6,184 nucleotides of DNA from Lishizhenia sp. (lineage in GTDB: Bacteria; Bacteroidota; Bacteroidia; Flavobacteriales_D; Crocinitomicaceae). A program made the position numbers and the translations under genes. The number at the start of each line of letters is the position of its first letter. The stretch's first letter is position 1. The notes beneath the pieces were generated by a model. The model did not search any database. It was given only the letters and a program-made list of their open reading frames with translations, and was not told the DNA's origin. The stretch lies in NCBI GenBank assembly GCA_007117055.1, contig SKHH01000070.1, positions 1-6,184 of the forward strand, read 5' to 3'. Shown here in pieces: positions 1 to 4,406 of this stretch.

Positions 1-828
1 AATCAAAAATTAGATGGACTACTTTATTTACCAGACAACTTAGATTCATCGAGACAATACCCTATGATTGTTTACTTTTATGAGATGTATTCTGATCGCA
101 AGCATCAGCATTACGTTCCTAAACCAACTGCTTCTATTGTTTTTCCAACGGAATATGCGTCGGCTGGTTATGCAGTTTTTATTCCGGATATTCGATACAA
201 AACAGGTCACCCTGGTCAAAGCGCATACGATTGTATCATGAGTGGAACGGATTATATTTTAGCGAATTATTCGTTCATTGATTCGAACCGGATGGGACTT
301 CAGGGACAATCTTGGGGAGGGTATCAAACAGCTCAATTGATTACCATGACCAACCGATACAAGGCAGCAATGGCTGGAGCACCAGTGAGCAACATGTTTT
401 CTGCTTACGGAGGAATTCGTTGGTCGAGTGGATATAACCGACAATTTCAATATGAACGTACACAAAGTAGAATAGGAAAAACCATTTGGGAAGCACCAGA
501 ATTATACGTTGAAAACTCTCCGTTGTTTGGAATTCCGAACATTGAAACACCGTTATTGATGATGCACAACGATAACGATGGGGCTGTTCCTTGGTATCAA
601 GGAATTGAAATGTTTATGGGGATGAAGCGATTAAATAAACCTGTATGGCTATTGAACTACAACGGCGATGAACACAACCTTATGAAAGATGCCAATAGAG
701 AGGACTTAAGTATTCGCATGCGCCAATATTTTGATTATTATCTTCAAGAAAAGCCTGCTCCATTATGGTTGAAAGAAGGAATTCCAGCAATTGAAAAAGG
801 AAAAAACTATAAACTTGAACTTGAATAA
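1..828 (+). CDS. S9-family (prolyl oligopeptidase type) serine peptidase, C-terminal part, 5' end outside window
   Basis: The frame is open from base 1, so this is the last 275 residues of a longer protein; the ATG at 64 is internal, since the preceding residues (LDGLLYLPDN...) already belong to the catalytic domain. The fold is an alpha/beta hydrolase with a complete S9 triad. The nucleophile Ser104 of this fragment lies in GQSWGGY (nt 310-312), the acid is Asp193 in HNDNDGAVPW, aligning with the catalytic Asp of DPP-IV, and the base is His225 in GDEHNL. The tail (PLWLKEGIPAIEKGK) resembles that of other Bacteroidota S9 peptidases. Full members carry an N-terminal beta-propeller or propeller-like domain and cleave oligopeptides, often in the periplasm; that part, any signal peptide and the promoter are off-window. 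The substrate cannot be inferred. The stop codon lies 3 bp before the rbfA promoter element, so rbfA need not depend on this transcript. Family assignment is firm; a subfamily (DPP-IV-like or acylaminoacyl peptidase-like) is not assigned. Confidence 0.93.
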   Translation, partial: NQKLDGLLYLPDNLDSSRQYPMIVYFYEMYSDRKHQHYVPKPTASIVFPTEYASAGYAVFIPDIRYKTGHPGQSAYDCIMSGTDYILANYSFIDSNRMGLQGQSWGGYQTAQLITMTNRYKAAMAGAPVSNMFSAYGGIRWSSGYNRQFQYERTQSRIGKTIWEAPELYVENSPLFGIPNIETPLLMMHNDNDGAVPWYQGIEMFMGMKRLNKPVWLLNYNGDEHNLMKDANREDLSIRMRQYFDYYLQEKPAPLWLKEGIPAIEKGKNYKLELE

Positions 829-831
829 TCG

Positions 832-839
832 TATTTTTG
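832..839 (+). promoter_or_regulatory. Bacteroidota -7 promoter element for rbfA
   Basis: TATTTTTG fits the TAnnTTTG -7 consensus of the Bacteroidota primary sigma factor exactly. It starts 3 bp after the stop of the upstream peptidase gene and ends 4 bp before the rbfA ATG. In this phylum transcription usually begins several bases after the element, which places the start at or next to the A of the ATG and makes the message leaderless or nearly so. No TTG lies at the usual -33 spacing; the nearest (815-817) is only 14 bp away. The 12-nt string TATTTTTGCACT recurs exactly at the serS promoter. Confidence 0.75.
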
Positions 840-843
840 CACT

Positions 844-1179
844 ATGGGATCAGTAAGACAAAATAGAATTGAAAATGTTATCAAAGAGGAGGTTTCTAAA
901 CTTTTTCAACAAAAAGCCAGAGAACTTTGCCTTGGTGCAATGGTAACACCAACTGTAGTGAGAATTACACCGGACTTAAGTTTGGTGCGTGTTTTTGTGA
1001 GCATATTTGCCGGTCCGCCGAAAGAAGAAGTAATCGCTCATATCACGGAAAACAAAAGTAAAATTCGTGGAGAAATAGGGAAAAGCATTAAGAATATGAA
1101 GAAAATTCCAAATTTGGAATTTAAAATTGATGATTCCTTAGATTATGCGATGAAAATAGACGAATTACTCAAAAAGTAA
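844..1179 (+). CDS. rbfA: 30S ribosome-binding factor A
   Basis: RbfA binds the immature 30S subunit and assists late maturation of the 16S rRNA 5' end; it acts in the cytoplasm and in many bacteria matters most in the cold. The 111-residue product matches the usual length. The N-terminus (MGSVRQNRIENVIKEE) matches the family's start, which supports the ATG at 844; the next Met (residue 33) lies inside the domain. The KH-like core is visible as the strand region around residues 34-57 (TPTVVRITPDLSLVRVFVS), a helix at about 60-83 ending in IRGEIGKSIKNM, and the closing PNLEFKIDDSLDYAMKIDELL. No ribosome-binding site is visible; the -7 element sits immediately upstream. The permease gene starts 2 to 14 nt downstream, so the two are probably one operon. 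Confidence 0.93.
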   Translation: MGSVRQNRIENVIKEEVSKLFQQKARELCLGAMVTPTVVRITPDLSLVRVFVSIFAGPPKEEVIAHITENKSKIRGEIGKSIKNMKKIPNLEFKIDDSLDYAMKIDELLKK

Positions 1180-1181
1180 GG

Positions 1182-2405
1182 TTGAAGTCCGTTTTGAATG
1201 TTGCAAAGTTCATAGCGAGAAGATATTTCAAAGCCAAAAAATCTAGAAATGTCATCAACTTAATAACGCTCATCAGTGTTGTTGGCATTACTATTTCTAC
1301 CTCGGCACTAGTGATTTTATTGTCTGCATTCAACGGGATAGAAGAAATGGTCATTAAACTTTACAGTGAGTTTGATGCGCCAATCAGTGTTCGTTCAAAA
1401 AAAGCGAAGACCTTTGATCAACACTTTTTGCCCCTAGAAGAGCTTTCCGAGTTGTCTTACACTTCTTCTATTTCAAGAGCAGTTGAGGAAGTAGTAATTC
1501 TAAAGTACGACCAAAAGTGGATTCATGCAAAAATGCTTGGGGTTGACTCCAGTTTTTTGGAAATGACTAACATGCAAGAACACCTTGTGGATGGTGATGC
1601 GATGTTGTTTTATAACGATCGTCCATCTGCTATTTTTGGAGCGTCTTTACTTGATAAACTACATGCTTATATTCCTTATGGTAATCAACCTTTACAACAA
1701 ATTACTTTTCATGTACCACTTCGAGAAGGGAAAATAAGACCAGGGAAAAAGCCGCTTTCTATAGAGCGAATTCCAGCAGTTGCACGTATGAATTTCAATC
1801 GAGAGGTAAACGCTGAATATGTAGTGATTCCCATCAAAAAAGCATCTGAAATGTTGCAATACGGCGATGATATTTCAGCTTTATTTATTGACATAGAACG
1901 ATCAGTAGATTTGAATCGTGCCAAACGTGCCATTCAAGAAATAGTAGGAAACGATTTTGAAGTGAAGACGCATTTTGAAAAAAACGAACTTATTTTTAAA
2001 ACCAGTCAAACAGAGCGACTAATCGTCTTTTTTATCCTCGTTTTTATTTTCATTCTTTCCTCGTTTAATTTGATCGCATCAATTGTGATGTTGTTTGTTG
2101 AAAAGAAAAACGATATCAAGACCCTAAGAAGTTTTGGAGCTACTTCGAATACAATTTTTCGCATCTTTTTCTACGAAGGGTTGATGATTTCAGGAAGAGG
2201 CGTCTTGTTGGGACTCATTCTAGGTTATAGTATCGTTATTGTACAATTGAATTTTGGTTTGTTGGAAATGCCTGGCACTGGAGGAGAGTTCTTTCCTATG
2301 AAACCCACATTCAAAGACGGGTTCATCATTTTTTCTGCCGTTAGTCTATTGGGTATATTGGTTTCTTATTTGCCTTCGAAATACCTAGTTAAAAAAGCGG
2401 GCTAG
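1182..2405 (+). CDS. FtsX-family ABC transporter permease, LolC/LolE type
   Basis: Inner-membrane subunit of the type that, with a LolD-like ATPase, extracts lipoproteins from the membrane for transfer to the outer membrane. Length (403-407 aa) and layout fit: one N-terminal membrane segment (about 25-49), a large periplasmic MacB-like domain (about 50-278), then three segments at about 279-305, 332-355 and 379-398. Between the second and third lies the coupling motif typical of the family (EKKNDIKTLRSFGATSNTIF, then FFYEG). There is no ATG near the start. TTG at 1182 lies 2 nt after the rbfA stop; TTG at 1194 gives MNVAKFIARRYF, which matches the usual family N-terminus better, with GAAG six bases upstream, so I slightly favour 1194. 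No ATPase gene is adjacent, so the partner must be encoded elsewhere. LolC, LolE or a single LolCE-like protein cannot be told apart from this sequence; family assignment is firm, exact substrate inferred. Confidence 0.88.
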   Translation: MKSVLNVAKFIARRYFKAKKSRNVINLITLISVVGITISTSALVILLSAFNGIEEMVIKLYSEFDAPISVRSKKAKTFDQHFLPLEELSELSYTSSISRAVEEVVILKYDQKWIHAKMLGVDSSFLEMTNMQEHLVDGDAMLFYNDRPSAIFGASLLDKLHAYIPYGNQPLQQITFHVPLREGKIRPGKKPLSIERIPAVARMNFNREVNAEYVVIPIKKASEMLQYGDDISALFIDIERSVDLNRAKRAIQEIVGNDFEVKTHFEKNELIFKTSQTERLIVFFILVFIFILSSFNLIASIVMLFVEKKNDIKTLRSFGATSNTIFRIFFYEGLMISGRGVLLGLILGYSIVIVQLNFGLLEMPGTGGEFFPMKPTFKDGFIIFSAVSLLGILVSYLPSKYLVKKAG

Positions 2406-2411
2406 TATTCT

Positions 2412-2432
2412 TAAAAGATTCCTTTTATTTTT
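2412..2432 (+). terminator. Possible weak terminator of the rbfA-permease unit
   Basis: Seven bases after the permease stop, TAAAAG (2412-2417) and CTTTTA (2422-2427) form a perfect 6-bp inverted repeat around the loop ATTC, followed by five T. This has the layout of an intrinsic terminator, but the stem contains only one G-C pair and would be unstable. The right arm and T-run overlap the -7 element of the next gene. It may be only a by-product of the AT-rich promoter. Confidence 0.25.
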
Positions 2433-2433
2433 G
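2426..2433 (+). promoter_or_regulatory. Bacteroidota -7 promoter element for the DUF202 gene
   Basis: TATTTTTG matches TAnnTTTG exactly, in the context TATTTTTGCAA. It ends 11 bp before the ATG at 2445, predicting a leader of about five A/T-rich bases (AAATAAAAAA region) and no Shine-Dalgarno sequence; A-rich sequence just upstream of the start is typical of translation initiation in this phylum. No TTG is found at -33 spacing. Confidence 0.68.
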
Positions 2434-2444
2434 CAAATAAAAAA

Positions 2445-2759
2445 ATGAAGTTAAGAAATATCATTAGTTCATCCAATGATTTTAGAAATGAGGAAGACAT
2501 TATTTTACGAGACTATCTTGCCCTAGAACGCACAAAAATGGCTAATGAACGGACACTTTTATCTTATATTCGTTCTTCACTGTATTTGTTACTGGGCGGA
2601 ATAGGGATCATTCAATTAGATGGTTTTGAAGGAATTCATTTCTTGGGGTATATTGCGTTAGGTCTTACCGTTTTACTCGTTTTAATTGGTGTATATCGTT
2701 TCAATCTACTAAAGAAAAATCTGAAAAATTATTACGCACAAATTGATCAGGTAAAATAG
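2445..2759 (+). CDS. DUF202 / YidH-family small membrane protein
   Basis: A 104-residue integral membrane protein of unknown function. The family signature is clear at residues 22-43 (RDYLALERT, then ANERTLLSYIR), a conserved amphipathic region with the E-R...N-E-R-T pattern preceding the membrane part. Two hydrophobic segments follow at about 44-59 (SLYLLLGGIGIIQL) and 65-87 (HFLGYIALGLTVLLVLIGVY), then a Lys-rich cytoplasmic tail (LLKKNLKN). Members are widespread, and I know of no established biochemical role. It has its own -7 element and lies 39 bp after the permease stop. A separate promoter precedes serS, so it may be transcribed alone or read through into serS. The neighbours are housekeeping genes and do not suggest a function. 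Confidence 0.85.
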   Translation: MKLRNIISSSNDFRNEEDIILRDYLALERTKMANERTLLSYIRSSLYLLLGGIGIIQLDGFEGIHFLGYIALGLTVLLVLIGVYRFNLLKKNLKNYYAQIDQVK

Positions 2760-2766
2760 TACTATT
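2755..2766. other. 12-bp perfect palindrome over the DUF202 stop, upstream of serS
   Basis: AATAGTACTATT is self-complementary over 12 bp and includes the TAG stop codon of the DUF202 gene. It ends 17 bp before the -7 element of serS and so occupies the -33 region of that promoter. The position would suit an operator, but palindromes of this size arise by chance in AT-rich DNA and no second copy was seen. Confidence 0.25.
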
Positions 2767-2783
2767 AATACCATTAAAAGCAT

Positions 2784-2791
2784 TATTTTTG
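2784..2791 (+). promoter_or_regulatory. Bacteroidota -7 promoter element for serS
   Basis: TATTTTTG matches TAnnTTTG exactly and lies in the same 12-nt string, TATTTTTGCACT, found before rbfA. It ends 17 bp before the serS ATG, predicting a leader of roughly ten bases that contains AGGA (2803-2806) only 2 nt from the start codon, too close to act as an ordinary Shine-Dalgarno. There is no room for a T-box or other leader riboswitch. No TTG occurs at -33 spacing. Confidence 0.75.
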
Positions 2792-2808
2792 CACTCAAAA
2801 TTAGGACT

Positions 2809-4077
2809 ATGTTGGAAATCACGCGTATCAGAGAACACAAAGACGCAATAATCGAAGGATTGAAAAAGCGCGGAATAGATGCTAAACTTGAAGTAGAAGC
2901 AATCCTCGTTACTGATGAAAAATGGAGAACGACGCTTTCTGAGCTTCAAACGGTACAATCTTCGAGTAACAAGATTTCCAAAGAAATAGGTGTCCTTTTT
3001 AAGACGGGTAAAACCGAAGAAGCCAACAAGGCAAAAGAAGAAACTGCAGCGTTAAAGGCAAAAGAACAAGTGTTAAAACAACAGGTGGGTGAGTTAGAGG
3101 AGTTAATGAAAGAAAAACTCTATTCATTGCCTAATGTTCCGTTGGATGTTGTTCCTTCAGGAGTCTCTGAAGATGATAATGAAGTTGTAGAGGAAATCGG
3201 AGAAAAAGTTATGTTTGATTTCGAAGCCTTGCCTCATTGGGACTTAGCAGAAAAGCATGGATTAATTGATTTTGAATTAGGTGTAAAAGTTACAGGAGCG
3301 GGTTTTCCATTTTATAAAGGAAAAGGCGCCAAACTTCAACGTGGATTGATTAATTACTTTTTGGATGAAGCGGAAAAAGCGGGTTATTCTGAATGTATAC
3401 CGCCCTTAGTTGTCAATGAAGAGAGTGGTATAGGAACAGGTCAGCTTCCAGATAAGGAAGGGCAAATGTATCACGTTACGGAAGACGATTTGTATTTGAT
3501 TCCAACTGCAGAAGTACCTTTAACTAATATGTATCGCGATGTAATTCTACCCAACGAAGATTTTTCAATAAAAATTTCTGGATATACACCTTGCTTTCGA
3601 AGAGAGGCGGGTTCCTATGGAAAAGATGTAAGAGGGTTAAACCGATTGCACCAATTTGACAAGGTTGAAATCGTTCGTATTGAACACCCGGACAAATCTT
3701 TGGCTGCATTGGAGGAAATGGTAAATCATGTGAAACAACTGTTGTCTTCACTTGGATTACATTACAGAATTCTTCGCTTGTGTGGCGGTGATTTAGGCTT
3801 TACGTCGGCCATTACGTATGATTTTGAAGTATATTCTGCCGCCCAAGAACGCTGGCTGGAAGTAAGTTCGGTTTCTCTTTTTGAAACGTTTCAAGCGAAC
3901 CGTTTAAAGTTACGATTTAAAGGAGTGGATAAGAAAACACAATTGTGCCATACGCTAAACGGAAGTGCATTAGCGTTACCTCGAATTGTTGCAGCATTGC
4001 TTGAGAATCACCAAACGACGGACGGGGTTGAAATTCCGAAAGTGTTGGTTCCTTATGTGGGCTTTGAACGGATTTAG
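2809..4077 (+). CDS. serS: Seryl-tRNA synthetase
   Basis: Cytoplasmic class II synthetase charging tRNA-Ser (and tRNA-Sec where present) with serine. The 422 residues are close to the usual 420-430, and the ATG at 2809 gives the normal MLEITRIREH start. Residues about 30-105 form the long antiparallel coiled-coil arm that grips the tRNA variable loop, rich in Lys, Glu and Ala. The catalytic domain shows motif 1 (about 178-202, ending in AGYSECIPPLVVN), the TAE serine-binding motif (233-235), motif 2 (261-285, CFRREAGSYG then RLHQFDKVE) and motif 3 (382-396, TLNGSALALPRIVAA, with Arg392). One oddity: in the segment normally reading SxSN..(D/E).FQA.R, here residues 353-365, the Asn is Leu357 (codon CTT). 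The rest is intact, so I expect a functional enzyme. It has its own promoter and converges with the minus-strand gene downstream. Confidence 0.97.
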   Translation: MLEITRIREHKDAIIEGLKKRGIDAKLEVEAILVTDEKWRTTLSELQTVQSSSNKISKEIGVLFKTGKTEEANKAKEETAALKAKEQVLKQQVGELEELMKEKLYSLPNVPLDVVPSGVSEDDNEVVEEIGEKVMFDFEALPHWDLAEKHGLIDFELGVKVTGAGFPFYKGKGAKLQRGLINYFLDEAEKAGYSECIPPLVVNEESGIGTGQLPDKEGQMYHVTEDDLYLIPTAEVPLTNMYRDVILPNEDFSIKISGYTPCFRREAGSYGKDVRGLNRLHQFDKVEIVRIEHPDKSLAALEEMVNHVKQLLSSLGLHYRILRLCGGDLGFTSAITYDFEVYSAAQERWLEVSSVSLFETFQANRLKLRFKGVDKKTQLCHTLNGSALALPRIVAALLENHQTTDGVEIPKVLVPYVGFERI

Positions 4078-4406
4078 CTAATAAAAAGGGGGATATATCA
4101 TAAATACTGGGTGAAACCCGACGTTTATGATAAGCATTCTTGGTGAAAGACCATGTCCTTCGTTTTGGTATTACACCTCCGCCATACCAGTCGGACCAAC
4201 CTTCAGGTTTAGAATATGTTTTTTACTCTGTAGATGATCTAGAGAAAAGCAGTCCTTTTCGACCTAAGTTGGCAACCCATTTACTTAATTTCAAAATTTC
4301 CTGCTCATCTACCATTTTCCCATTTTCTGTAAAACATAAACCATTAAACTTAAAAGGCTGTTGAAGCTCTAAAAGTGGTCGGGTTCTAACATGTCGTTTT
4401 CTACAT
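4078..4406. other. 329-bp gap between convergent genes, no intact gene
   Basis: The gap lies between the serS stop and the stop of the minus-strand surface-protein gene. It starts with a hairpin (4096-4132) and a second small inverted repeat, TGGTAT (4166-4171) with ATACCA (4184-4189). The plus strand has a 74-codon frame (4140-4364) beginning with TTG and without a promoter or ribosome-binding site; its composition does not look coding. From about 4140 onward the plus strand is pyrimidine-rich, which would fit coding on the minus strand. The minus frame from 4414 to 4226 gives 63 open codons of protein-like sequence (for example FNGLCFTENGKMVDEQEIL), ends at a TAA (4225-4223), then continues open in the same frame (KPEGWSDWYGGGVIPKRR). 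It has no start codon upstream. It may be a gene relic; I recognise no family. Confidence 0.4.
4096..4132. terminator. Imperfect hairpin between convergent genes, possible terminator
   Basis: Nine perfect outer pairs (TATCATAAA at 4096-4104 with TTTATGATA at 4124-4132) enclose a 4x4 internal bulge (TACT against GACG) and an inner GGGT/ACCC stem (4109-4119) capped by GAA. It begins 19 nt after the serS stop. On the plus strand no T-run follows. Read on the minus strand it is followed by TATCCCCC and then TTTTT, so as a terminator it would better serve transcripts from the right-hand gene. It could also be a dispersed repeat or an RNA structure at the end of the serS transcript. Confidence 0.4.

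Noticed and set aside
64..66. ATG at 64 as the start of the S9 peptidase
   Set aside because: The frame is open upstream to base 1 and the upstream residues belong to the alpha/beta hydrolase domain; the protein is truncated by the window, not by biology.
1709..1933. Minus-strand frame inside the permease gene
   Set aside because: It is antisense to the conserved periplasmic domain of the permease, with no independent promoter or recognisable product.
2796..2808. T-box or other leader riboswitch controlling serS
   Set aside because: Only about 17 bp separate the -7 element from the ATG, far too little for a T-box, and serS regulation by T-box is mainly a Firmicutes feature.
2701..2958. Minus-strand frame across the DUF202-serS junction
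   Set aside because: It crosses the ends of two well-supported genes and the serS promoter, and its translation shows no family features.
4096..4199. CRISPR array or integron attC site suggested by the several short inverted repeats after serS
   Set aside because: There are no regularly spaced direct repeats, the inverted repeats differ from each other, and the attC core sequences are absent.
4140..4364. Plus-strand 74-codon frame in the gap after serS
   Set aside because: It starts with TTG, has no -7 element or ribosome-binding site, a Pro/Ser-rich composition unlike its neighbours, and overlaps a minus-strand frame that looks more protein-like.
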